Notes under the pieces: model-generated
What the model was told of the DNA's origin: nothing
Seen by the model: the letters and a program-made list of their open reading frames with translations, nothing else
Databases searched by the model: none
Translations under genes and position numbers: made by a program
In this document: positions 24,801 to 31,690 of the stretch, one piece after another
How positions within the stretch are numbered: the stretch's first letter is position 1
Layout: each line of letters begins with the position of its first letter
From: an uncultured Alphaproteobacteria bacterium
GTDB taxonomy: Bacteria > Pseudomonadota > Alphaproteobacteria > RF32 > CAG-239
DNA: 64,000 bases
Assembly: GCA_944390275.1 (NCBI GenBank)
Contig: CALXPL010000005.1
Coordinates: forward strand, 48,839-112,838
Direction of reading: 5' to 3'

Positions 24801-25201
24801 AGACCAACCAAATATACACCCCCAAGAAAGTAGTTGTAGAAATGGTCGATAGCTTATTGGCGGAAAATCCTGAATGTTTTGATGATCCTAATAAAACCTT
24901 TATCGACTTATATATGAAATCTGGTCTTTATATTACCGAAATTGTTAAAAGATTATACAGAAACGAAAAGATGAAACAAGCCTTCCCGAATGATAAAGAA
25001 CGGTTACAACATATTTTTGCCAATCAGGTTTACGGTCTGGCTCCGACAGAAATTATATATCGCATAGCCATCGCCTATATCTTAGGCTTCAGTGACGAAA
25101 TTAAGATAGAAAAGCATAATCTGAGACAATTTGATACGTTACCGGCCGTTCAAGCTGGGAATCTAGAACAAAAGCTTGATGAGGTCTATTCACACAACTA
25201 A
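21881..25201 (+). CDS. GIY-YIG nuclease-SF2 helicase fusion with C-terminal methylase-like domain
   Basis: A 1106-residue protein. Residues 15-60 look like a GIY-YIG (T5orf172-type) nuclease: Y17-A-Y, then 'WTKIGYTEQDNVEARI'. An SF2 helicase follows: motif I 'AKPRFGKTLSAY' (G162-K-T), DEAH at 275-278, motif III 'HLSGTPFKAL', a QAAFRAQNP motif VI. A long charged coiled-coil region spans about 680-870. The last 130 residues begin 'QIYTPKKVVVEMVDSLL' and contain 'TFIDLYMKSGLYITEIVKRL', which resembles the start and AdoMet motif of an adenine methylase but lacks an NPPY. It likely acts as the translocating nuclease partner of the methyltransferase upstream. The exact type (I, III or new) is not clear. 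Confidence 0.75.
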   Translation: MKNIDIKTAKKIEPKCYAYTTPEIARHNGWTKIGYTEQDNVEARIKQQTQTADIKFKLEWQDLAIYQDGSGDSFKDKDFHAYLQKKDVEKLPDSEWFHILPQASYDEFCYFKQHRGILETLGVIPYKLRKEQNEAIEQTSLYFKSRQDDEPEFLWNAKPRFGKTLSAYALCKSLNVPKVLIVTNRPAIANSWYEDYVKFLGTESGYYFVSQVDGLIGKPYVLSREQYTKHISQPDHKGCIEFVSLQDMKGSIYFGGQYDKLKEVAELDWDILIIDEAHEGVDTYKTDVAFDHIKRKYTLHLSGTPFKALANSKFEEKAIFNWTYADEQKAKREWDYSQDEENPYENLPQLNLYTYQMSEIIRDKLQKGADFDNDGETEEYAFDLNEFFITNANGSFKYEADVDKFLDALVSQEKFPFSTPELQNELKHTFWLLNRVDSAKALAKKLQKHDVFKEYEVVLAAGDGKIDDDSENKKALDKVRKAIKEHDKTITLSVGQLTTGITVPEWTAVFMLSNVKSPALYMQAAFRAQNPCLFKVGSELYRKENAYVFDFDPARTLDIFEQFANDLSADTSRGGGDSDTRKKHIRELLNFFPVYGEDDDGEMIALDAEKVLSIPRKIHALEVVRRGFMSNFLFQNISNIFSAPQEVVDIIKQFEAVKEPIPVTPQTKEDLSINDEGEVELPQQAIEIGVDNVFGEKIYGITQNLQDTIKQIQETHKDDKDETLKRMQDEFHSVVTTELVKTAKENYGADLSKSTMNALERKLNASSDIAVVKSFGDYQIKQNKAELERQKELEQAQKYNKPEMIEAINQKFDQQKQQNKQEFVEKMQAVVKDVIKEAGETIVKVVETDKKQKQKNEIENSIRDHLRGFSRTIPSFLMAYGNGETCLENFDKIIPDEVFKEVTSITLDEFRFLRDGGDYVDAETGDTKHFDGHLFDPIVFNDSVKEFLNLKRKLGNYFDEASKEDIFDYIPPQKTNQIYTPKKVVVEMVDSLLAENPECFDDPNKTFIDLYMKSGLYITEIVKRLYRNEKMKQAFPNDKERLQHIFANQVYGLAPTEIIYRIAIAYILGFSDEIKIEKHNLRQFDTLPAVQAGNLEQKLDEVYSHN

Positions 25202-25208
25202 AGCAGAA

Positions 25209-26885
25209 TTATAAATTTGCAGCTTTGATAAAATCTATTAATTTTTTTATCTGCTCTTTTAAATCTAAGCATTTTTCAAGGTTGTTTACATTATATTCGT
25301 CCTTTTGAATAATTTCTGAAGCAAAGGAAACTTTGTCAAATGTATCAACATCTTTTCTCTCTTTGTATAAATCTGGAAATAAAGCGTATTGCTCAATTTC
25401 TGTTTCTTTTTCAAAATATGCGGAAATTGCTTCTTTAGGCAAATAGTTTTCTATTTCTTTGCCAGCAGTTATCCAATGATTGTCAGGCATAGCTTCTGCA
25501 ATTTGTTGAACTCTTTGTTTTAGAGTTCCATCACTTGACCTTTTATCACTATCCATAACAACATAAGAATTTTTATTAACTTTAAGAAGATTGATTAAGC
25601 CATTATCATCGGCCGAATAATGCGCCAGCAAAGCACCTCCGTAAAAGACACATTGATAATCTAATCCTTCCTGTAAAGGAGAGCCAGTATTAAAAAGCTG
25701 TATCCATTTGTTAATATATATTCGGTCAGAAGGTCCTTCTACCCATATGATACAATTGGATTGTAAAATATCGCTTGCTTTTAGCCCTAGTTCATCTAGT
25801 AAATTTTTCTTATCATTCCAAGTATCTACTTTTTGCACAGTGGAATAATGTCCATCATTTGTCACTCGAAGTATTTGTGAATTTTTATCATTACCAAATA
25901 AATCTATTGCAACATTAGAGTGAGTCGTTAAAAATAATAGCATATCTTTGTTTGCCATTATATAATCTTTTATATGAAATAAAAGTTTTCGTTCTAAGCT
26001 GGGATGCATATTATTTTCTAGTTCTTCCAACGCATATACAAACTTTTTTTCTTGAGTTAAAAAAGGAATAACATGCAAAAGTGTCAGCGTTGCAATAACC
26101 GTTTTAAGCCCACTGCCACAGTCAGAAAGCTTAATTCCGCCTTTTTCCTTTTCTTCAAGATATATTTCATATGTGCCAACAGAATTAGTTTTAGTATAAA
26201 TACGAGAGAATTGTATTTCAGGGGCTACTATTTTATTGATTAAATTCAAAAAATCGCGTTCTATATATTCTTGCCAATGATTTTGATTTCCGCCTTCATC
26301 ATTAAGCATGCGTGCAATTAAATCTGTGATATGGCTAGCATCTTTATCTATGAAGTCAAAAGATAATTTTTTATCAAAATTAATTTTTTCTTTTTTTATA
26401 TCTCGTTCTGCTTGTAAATGCAAATAGCGATATCCTTCAAAAGGGCTGGTAATTTGTATTTTTTGTAACACTGTTGATATGACTTTTCCTGCATTTAAAT
26501 ATGTTTGAAAATAGCTTAAATCAGTATCTATTTTTTTATCATCACCATATAATGATAATGTATAGGGATGACCAACCAAATACTTTCCGACTAAATCCCA
26601 GTGACTATATGAGTTATTTCCAAGTACATTTCCTAAAGTACCGGAAGAAACATTATCAGCAAAAACCCGAATTAACTGTTCTTTAGTAAAGGTATTTCCA
26701 ATTTGAATGTCTGGGATATATGAGAATTGAATTCCATTTTTTACAAAATATTCTAATGCTTCAAGTAATTTTGACTTTCCGCTATTGTTTTTTCCGATAA
26801 TTATATTAAATTTTTTAATGGTATCAAAACCTTGGTATTCTTCACCAAAACACTTATATTTTCTAACCTTAAAAGATACACTCAT
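25209..26885 (-). CDS. OLD-family ATPase with TOPRIM nuclease domain
   Basis: A 558-residue protein read from ATG at 26885 (MSVSFKVRKYKC), preceded by AGAGGAAAC; an in-frame start 17 codons upstream is less likely. Walker A 'IIGKNNSGKSKLLEAL' (about 29-44), an ABC-type signature near 'SDCGSGLKTVIATLTLLH', Walker B 'YALEELENNMHP' and switch His 'LLFLTTHSN' define the ABC-like ATPase. 'IIWVEGPSDRIYI' and 'VVMDSDKRSS' are the TOPRIM acidic motifs. OLD nucleases protect against phages; P2 Old is the prototype. No UvrD-like (GajB) partner is adjacent, so this is not a complete Gabija. It converges on the helicase gene with seven bases between stops. Confidence 0.85.
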   Translation of the reverse strand: MSVSFKVRKYKCFGEEYQGFDTIKKFNIIIGKNNSGKSKLLEALEYFVKNGIQFSYIPDIQIGNTFTKEQLIRVFADNVSSGTLGNVLGNNSYSHWDLVGKYLVGHPYTLSLYGDDKKIDTDLSYFQTYLNAGKVISTVLQKIQITSPFEGYRYLHLQAERDIKKEKINFDKKLSFDFIDKDASHITDLIARMLNDEGGNQNHWQEYIERDFLNLINKIVAPEIQFSRIYTKTNSVGTYEIYLEEKEKGGIKLSDCGSGLKTVIATLTLLHVIPFLTQEKKFVYALEELENNMHPSLERKLLFHIKDYIMANKDMLLFLTTHSNVAIDLFGNDKNSQILRVTNDGHYSTVQKVDTWNDKKNLLDELGLKASDILQSNCIIWVEGPSDRIYINKWIQLFNTGSPLQEGLDYQCVFYGGALLAHYSADDNGLINLLKVNKNSYVVMDSDKRSSDGTLKQRVQQIAEAMPDNHWITAGKEIENYLPKEAISAYFEKETEIEQYALFPDLYKERKDVDTFDKVSFASEIIQKDEYNVNNLEKCLDLKEQIKKLIDFIKAANL

Positions 26886-27146
26886 TTTTGTTTCCTCTAT
26901 AAAAGCAATAACCTTTATTAAATACAGAAATTGCATTTTTTATTTATCTAATGCTGCTTAACTTCATTTTGTGATCTCCGATTATTACTAAATAGATAAT
27001 CACACGAAAACATATTTAGCAAGGAAGAAAAAATGACTATAAATAATGTACTCTAAATAACACATAAAAATATTTACATTCTAAGATAGCGAGAATATAT
27101 TAAATTCACTTTTTACCTGAAATAATTTTCAAAAGAAGGATTTCTC

Positions 27147-27653
27147 ATGCCTGATAGCACCATTGACCATATAAAAGAACAATTAACCTGCTATGAAGAT
27201 TCTAATAATTTCCTACAATCACGACGTTTCCTTTTTGAATTTGCCGTAATTTGGAATATTTTTGAAAAGAAAAAAGTGAGAAATCATGCTTCAATATTTG
27301 ATGTATCTGATTTTGTAGAAAGATTACCAAGTATAGATAATATAAACATTAATGAAATATTTGAATATTTTAAAAATCGCTATACAAATAATCCAAACTA
27401 CGCAAATTTATTTGAAGCTTTACGGTGGAGAGACAAAGAAAAAGATAAAAAAGATGAAACACATAGGATATTGTTAGATAAAGATTCAATCGATAAAGAT
27501 AAAATTAAAGCTGTTTTATATATAATTTTCAGGTTAAGAAATAACTTGTTTCATGGAGAAAAGAGCATTTTAACTATTGATCAGCAAAGGGAAACTTTTA
27601 ATTTGGTAAATTCTTTCTTACTCGATGTAATAGAAACACCAAATAGAAACTAA
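27147..27653 (+). CDS. HEPN-domain protein, probable RNase or its regulator
   Basis: A 168-residue helical protein. The motif 'FRLRNNLFHGEKS' (Arg131-N-N-L-F-His136) is the R-x4-H signature of HEPN ribonucleases; an earlier 'SRRFLFEFAVIWNIFEKKKV' helix is typical of the MAE_28990/RiboL-PSP-like HEPN group. It is transcribed away from the OLD gene and leads a two-gene unit with the nuclease-NTPase starting 42 bases downstream. HEPN proteins with this motif cut RNA in abortive defence or act as toxin; here the pairing with a P-loop partner is the main clue. The 26886-27146 gap is AT-rich and should hold the divergent promoters. Confidence 0.65.
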   Translation: MPDSTIDHIKEQLTCYEDSNNFLQSRRFLFEFAVIWNIFEKKKVRNHASIFDVSDFVERLPSIDNININEIFEYFKNRYTNNPNYANLFEALRWRDKEKDKKDETHRILLDKDSIDKDKIKAVLYIIFRLRNNLFHGEKSILTIDQQRETFNLVNSFLLDVIETPNRN

Positions 27654-27695
27654 TAAATCTATTATTTATAGTGATACAAAATAAGTGAGAAACCG

Positions 27696-29180
27696 ATGAA
27701 ACCAGCTAATATTCTATCTTTTTCAGAAATATCTGATCAAACATGTAGAAACAATTATGAAAAGTACCTTGGAATAAATATAAAAGATGAGGAATTTTTA
27801 TGTTTGAAAAAGTTTTGTTCTCTTTTACAAGCTGAACATCCTTCCATTGAGGTATATAATAATTTTTATATTGGTTACAATATTCCCCAAATTTCAAAAG
27901 AATTTGATTTGCTTAGAATTGATGATAATTTGGTAATAGATATTGAGCTAAAGAAAACATCTACTCCAGAAAAAATAAAAAAACAACTTATACAAAACCA
28001 ACATTACTTATCATATTTAAATCGCAATATTTTATTAGTAACTTTTGAAAAAGATACTGGTTCAATCTATACATTAGATAAAGACAACCAATTAATTACC
28101 ATAGATATCAATGGACTAATCTCCGCTCTTGAAAGCCAAAATCATCTATATACAGGTGATTTAAATAAACTTTTTAATCCTTCCAATTATTTAGTTTCAC
28201 CTTTTAATTCTACGGGAGCTTTTCTTGATGGAAAATACTTTTTAACTAATCAACAAGAAGAATTTAAAACAAGTGTAATTAATTCATTTAAATCTACTTC
28301 TCACAACATTATTGGAATAACCGGGAAAGCAGGAACAGGCAAAACATTATTACTATATGATTTAGCTAAACATTTTATAGAAGAAGGTAAACGTGTTAAG
28401 ATTTTTCATGTCGGAAATTTAAACAAAGGTCACTATACTTTAATATCCCGCGGATGGGATATATCTCCAATCAAAGATGTTTACAATGTAATTATGAATG
28501 CAATAGATGCACAAAGGAAATCTAAATTTGATATTATAATTTTGGATGAAACTCAAAGGATTAACACTAATCAGCTGGATTTAATTCTTAACTTTGTGCG
28601 AGATAATCAGTTAAAATGCATTATTAGTTATGACCCAATTCAAACTCTTTCTTATATGGAAAAAAATAGTAAGGCCATACCTACTATAGAAGCAAGTTGC
28701 ACAAATAAACTTGAATTGTCTGAAAAAATAAGAACTAATAAAAATTTAGCACAGTTTATCAGATCAGTTTTTGATTTGAATAAAAAATCACAAATCATTC
28801 CAGAAGATGTTTCTATCATTCATTTTCAAAATGAAAGCACTGCTAAAGCATATATTTCTACAAAAAATGATTTTAGACTTATTAATTATACGCCGTCTCG
28901 GTATTATCAAGATCACTTAGATGATTTCCAATTACTTAGAGTATACGAAGGAACATCTCATAGTGTTATTGGACAAGAATTTGATAATGTTATTGTTATA
29001 ATAGACAATTTTTTTTGTTATGATGGAGCTAAGCAATTAAAAAGCATAGGAAGGCCGGGAAATCCCTATGATCAAGTTAAAATGTTATTCCAAGCTATGA
29101 CACGTGTTAAAAGAAAACTTGAAATAGTTATCATTAATAATCAGCCTGTTTTTGGAGAAATATTAAAACTTCTTTCATAA
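27696..29180 (+). CDS. PD-(D/E)XK nuclease-like + DUF2075 P-loop helicase/NTPase
   Basis: A 494-residue two-domain protein. Residues 50-120 contain 'SKEFDLLRIDDNLVIDIELKK', in which Asp71 and Glu84-x-Lys86 fit a PD-(D/E)XK active site. The rest is a DUF2075-type (Schlafen/UvrD-like) NTPase: Walker A 'ITGKAGTGKTLLLYDLAK' (GKT at 215-217), Walker B 'IIILDETQRIN', then 'SYDPIQTLS', and a C-terminal 'SHSVIGQEFDNVIVIIDNF' and 'MLFQAMTRVKRKLEIVI', the motifs V-VI of SF1 helicases. Together with the HEPN gene it makes a compact RNA-cutting plus DNA-processing unit, probably for defence. I do not recognise a named system with this gene pair. Confidence 0.72.
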   Translation: MKPANILSFSEISDQTCRNNYEKYLGINIKDEEFLCLKKFCSLLQAEHPSIEVYNNFYIGYNIPQISKEFDLLRIDDNLVIDIELKKTSTPEKIKKQLIQNQHYLSYLNRNILLVTFEKDTGSIYTLDKDNQLITIDINGLISALESQNHLYTGDLNKLFNPSNYLVSPFNSTGAFLDGKYFLTNQQEEFKTSVINSFKSTSHNIIGITGKAGTGKTLLLYDLAKHFIEEGKRVKIFHVGNLNKGHYTLISRGWDISPIKDVYNVIMNAIDAQRKSKFDIIILDETQRINTNQLDLILNFVRDNQLKCIISYDPIQTLSYMEKNSKAIPTIEASCTNKLELSEKIRTNKNLAQFIRSVFDLNKKSQIIPEDVSIIHFQNESTAKAYISTKNDFRLINYTPSRYYQDHLDDFQLLRVYEGTSHSVIGQEFDNVIVIIDNFFCYDGAKQLKSIGRPGNPYDQVKMLFQAMTRVKRKLEIVIINNQPVFGEILKLLS

Positions 29181-29205
29181 AAACAATGATAAAAAGGATA
29201 TTATA

Positions 29206-29274
29206 ATGAGTAGTATACAATACCCGGTTACCAAATATGAGCAACTAGGGGAGGTTTCTGCAACTTTAGGCTAA
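29206..29274 (+). CDS. Possible 22-residue micro-ORF with a ribosome site
   Basis: AAAAAGGATATTATA precedes an ATG, and the frame runs 22 codons (MSSIQYPVTKYEQLGEVSAT then LG) to TAA. The peptide does not look like random AT-rich translation. It may be a leader peptide, a small protein of the defence unit, or the surviving 5' end of a longer gene lost by deletion. Nothing similar is recognised. A terminator follows 16 bases later. Confidence 0.3.
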   Translation: MSSIQYPVTKYEQLGEVSATLG

Positions 29275-29290
29275 CAGCATCACCAATTCA

Positions 29291-29320
29291 AACGGCAGGT
29301 ATAAAAACTGCCGTTTTTCT
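29291..29320 (+). terminator. Rho-independent terminator closing the defence island
   Basis: AACGGCAG (29291-29298) pairs with CTGCCGTT (29308-29315), followed by a T run. The rest of the gap to 29520 contains an 8-bp inverted repeat (CGAGTTCG 29340-29347, CGAACTCG 29388-29395) and no gene. Confidence 0.85.
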
Positions 29321-29520
29321 TTATTTTCTTTAGTTTCTGCGAGTTCGAAAGTCGTATTTTTGAAAATTACGTTTTGGGAAGTTTTTACGAACTCGTTGCG
29401 GTAAATATGTGGTAAAATCAAGTAATTAGTTGATTATGATTTACTGAAAATGTGGGATATTCTTTTATCTGATATTGATTTTTTGTTGGTTTTAGTGTGT
29501 AATCTTTTCAGAGGTATAAA

Positions 29521-30492
29521 ATGAAAATCATAAATATCAATGGTCCGATAAATTCCGGTAAAACGACAATATCTAAATTGTTGCAAGAAAAACTACCTCA
29601 AAGCCTTTTTATAGAGGTAGATGACCTGCTTTCAGATGATGAGCAAGTGAAGTTGAAATTAACTCGTGAACAAGGTTGGGCAGAAAGATTACAAAGGCTT
29701 GATGCAATTATAGTTCAAGAGAAAAATTTACAACGCTATGAAAATATAATCTTTGCGTATCCGATGACAGATAAAACATATCATCAATGGAAGTTATGGG
29801 AAGATGAAAATACAAAATTTATTAATATTACATTAGCACCTAATATTGATATTTGTTTGCAAAATCGCGGAACTCGTAAGTTAACAGAAGGCGAAAAAGC
29901 AAGGATAAGGCAAATGTATCAAGAAGGTTATCATTGTTCAAAATTTGCGGATTTAATCATAAATAACAGCCTGCAACCCCCTCAAGAAACCTTGCAAAAA
30001 ATTTTAAATTTTTTGTGTTTGAATATTCGCAGGGCAACTATTGATGATGCCTATGATATTAAGAAAATACATATCGAAACATATCAAAAATCATATAGAA
30101 GATATCTTCCTGATAAATACCTTGATAATATGCCACTTAATAATGAAATTATTGAACGCACAAAAAAATATTTACAAGAAACCGAATGTTGGTTAGCTAC
30201 ACATGAAGATGAATCGGTTGCTTTTGCTTATGTGACATATCCTGCAAATTCTGTTTTTGAAATTAATGCATTATATGTGCATCCTCAAGATCAAAAATGT
30301 GGCGTTGGTTCTTTATTGGTAAACTACTTATGCAAAAGTAAAAAAGCACAAGGATTTTCAAAATGCATTGTGTGGACAATGAAATTCGGTCCGTCACTGT
30401 CGTTTTATGAAAAACTGAATTTTAAGAAAACAAAGGATAAAAAGTTGTGGAAATTTGATATTCCGATTATAAAATTAGAGAGGAATTTGTAA
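29521..30492 (+). CDS. Fusion of a P-loop small-molecule kinase domain and a GNAT acetyltransferase
   Basis: A 323-residue protein in two halves. Residues 1-165 form a P-loop kinase: 'NINGPINSGKTTISKLLQ' (GPINSGKT at 8-15), 'LFIEVDDLLSDDEQ' and 'LAPNIDICLQNRGTRKLTEG', similar to chloramphenicol phosphotransferase or AAA-type nucleoside kinases. Residues 172-323 form a GNAT acetyltransferase: 'RRATIDDAYDIKKIHIETYQ', 'FEINALYVHPQDQKCGVGSL' (acetyl-CoA loop) and 'SLSFYEKLNFKK'. Phosphotransferase-acetyltransferase fusions are known among antibiotic-modifying enzymes, but the substrate here cannot be read from sequence. Ribosome site GAGG lies eight bases before the ATG. It stands alone between two terminators. 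Confidence 0.7.
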   Translation: MKIININGPINSGKTTISKLLQEKLPQSLFIEVDDLLSDDEQVKLKLTREQGWAERLQRLDAIIVQEKNLQRYENIIFAYPMTDKTYHQWKLWEDENTKFINITLAPNIDICLQNRGTRKLTEGEKARIRQMYQEGYHCSKFADLIINNSLQPPQETLQKILNFLCLNIRRATIDDAYDIKKIHIETYQKSYRRYLPDKYLDNMPLNNEIIERTKKYLQETECWLATHEDESVAFAYVTYPANSVFEINALYVHPQDQKCGVGSLLVNYLCKSKKAQGFSKCIVWTMKFGPSLSFYEKLNFKKTKDKKLWKFDIPIIKLERNL

Positions 30493-30537
30493 AAATTAGC
30501 TCGGAAACCGTGAGTTAAGTATCACCATTAAAAAAAA

Positions 30538-30562
30538 CAGTCATGAAAATGGCTGCTTTTTT
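30538..30562 (+). terminator. Terminator after the kinase-GNAT gene
   Basis: CAGTCA (30538-30543) pairs with TGGCTG (30550-30555), one G-T pair, extended by flanking A and T runs. Confidence 0.7.
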
Positions 30563-30564
30563 AT

Positions 30565-30719
30565 GGTGATGTGCTGACTTGTTAAACGCTGAGGTATGTG
30601 ACAGCTTTCCGAATGCGGTGTTACAAGTATGTGTTCGAAGCGTAGTTTGCGCGCCTTTTAGAAAGCAAAGCCTTACGGAAAAAGACACCCATCAGCTCTT
30701 CTTTATGGAGAGTTTTTTT
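30565..30719 (+). ncRNA. Candidate small non-coding RNA or dispersed repeat with its own terminator
   Basis: About 155 bases with higher GC than their surroundings and no credible reading frame on either strand. Interrupted complementary segments (GCTTTC near 30604 with GAAAGC near 30660; TTTCCG with CGGAAA a little further out) could form a long-range stem. The 3' end is a terminator: CTCTTC (30696-30701), GGAGAG (30707-30712) and seven T. Together with the neighbouring sequence to 30823 this fills the 330-base gap before the next gene. The call is tentative. Confidence 0.3.
30696..30719 (+). terminator. Small hairpin with T run ending the non-coding stretch
   Basis: Six-pair stem CTCTTC/GGAGAG (one G-T) with a TTTAT loop and seven T residues. 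No protein gene ends nearby on the plus strand, so it should belong to a non-coding transcript. Confidence 0.6.
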
Positions 30720-30823
30720 GTATTGATAATAGTTTGTTGTGTTTCTTGACTTTTATATTTATTTTACTATACTTCGGCTCACATGATGTATAATTATGTT
30801 TCACGATTAAAATATTATTGCTT

Positions 30824-31108
30824 ATGGAAGATTGGAAAAATGTAATCGTCGCTTATTGCGGCGTTGCGATCCTGTGGTGTCTTTATACCTTGTTTCGCTA
30901 TCTTAAACTTCAAAAGCGCAAAGATTTTTCTTCTATGAAAAAACTTTTCATGGTTTTTATCCTTGTCTTTTTGTTGGTAATTGCGCTTATGGTTGCTCAT
31001 CTTTGCTATTTGATGGGTTCTCTTGCCTTAGGGTGGCCGATATTTGTGGTTATCGGACTAATGATTTGCAGCATTATGCTGACTATGTACAAACGGAAGA
31101 AGGATTAA
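30824..31108 (+). CDS. Small membrane protein, three predicted helices
   Basis: A 94-residue protein with hydrophobic segments at about 7-24 ('VIVAYCGVAILWCLYTLF'), 42-61 ('LFMVFILVFLLVIALMVAH') and 66-87, and a basic C terminus (YKRKKD). No family recognised. There is no Shine-Dalgarno; the ATG follows an AT-rich leader (TATTATTGCTT), a start style shared with several small envelope genes in this window. A terminator follows 27 bases after the stop, so it forms a single-gene unit. Confidence 0.55.
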   Translation: MEDWKNVIVAYCGVAILWCLYTLFRYLKLQKRKDFSSMKKLFMVFILVFLLVIALMVAHLCYLMGSLALGWPIFVVIGLMICSIMLTMYKRKKD

Positions 31109-31134
31109 ACGAGCTAAGTCCGTATCTTCAATTC

Positions 31135-31166
31135 AAAAGGCAGTCGGTAAAATGACTGCCTTTTTT
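31135..31166 (+). terminator. Terminator after the small membrane protein gene
   Basis: AAAAGGCAGTC (31135-31145) pairs perfectly with GACTGCCTTTT (31154-31164), loop GGTAAAAT, followed by T residues. Confidence 0.9.
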
Positions 31167-31199
31167 ATGTATGATTCATTTTGATGGTGTTGGGGTGGG

Positions 31200-31517
31200 T
31201 TAATGTGAAACTTTTAGTAAAACGATGCCGCTTATTATTAATATAATGCCTGCCCAACTGTATATTGAGGAATTATCTTGAAACAAGTACACTCCAACCA
31301 TAAATGTTCCGGCGGCTCCAATGCCTGTCCAGACGGCGTAGGCTAAACTTAGCGGTATGTGTTTTTGTGCCATGTATAAGAGAATACCACTAACGGTCAT
31401 TGATATTACCGATAAGCTGATTGAGGAAAAACGGTAGCTGGTTGTTTGAGCCAATTTTAGACCTAAAGGCCAACCAACTTCACATAATCCTGCGGCTATT
31501 AAATATATCCAAGCCAT
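31200..31517 (-). CDS. SMR-family small exporter, Gdx/SugE-like
   Basis: A 105-residue protein with four transmembrane helices of the small multidrug resistance family. Helix 1 'IYLIAAGLCEVGWPLGLKLA' contains the essential Glu (Glu13) in the 'CEVGWPLGLK' setting typical of the Gdx (SugE) branch, which exports guanidinium, rather than the EmrE/Qac branch. Later 'IPLSLAYAVWTGIGAAGT' and 'SWAGIILIISGIVLLKVS' are also standard. AGAAAGGACAAAC precedes the ATG. I see no guanidine riboswitch in the short upstream gap. It functions as an antiparallel dimer in the inner membrane. Confidence 0.88.
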   Translation of the reverse strand: MAWIYLIAAGLCEVGWPLGLKLAQTTSYRFSSISLSVISMTVSGILLYMAQKHIPLSLAYAVWTGIGAAGTFMVGVYLFQDNSSIYSWAGIILIISGIVLLKVSH

Positions 31518-31649
31518 GTTTGTCCTTTCTTGGTGTGATGTTTTGAATGTTTGTTGCTTTCTCTTTTTCTTTTTCTTTTTACAAATATGTTAGTTGCTTC
31601 TTGTGAAAATGTCAATTCCGTGAATAAAATTAGGCAAAGTATTGTATTG

Positions 31650-31683
31650 AAAAAAACTCCGAAAGCTTATTGCCTTTCGGAGT
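31650..31683 (-). terminator. Terminator for the 31691-32671 gene (also works in the other direction)
   Basis: ACTCCGAAAG (31656-31665) pairs with CTTTCGGAGT (31674-31683); read on the minus strand it is followed by a T run, eight bases after the stop of the gene. Confidence 0.85.
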
Positions 31684-31690
31684 TTTAGGT

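Noticed and set aside
25209..26885. Gabija system
   Set aside because: The OLD-type protein resembles GajA, but the next gene is a HEPN protein in the opposite direction and no UvrD-type GajB is adjacent.
19577..29347. Attachment sites of the defence island (GAGTTCGA at 19577 and 29341)
   Set aside because: The shared word is only 8 bases and the surrounding sequence differs; chance is the simpler explanation.
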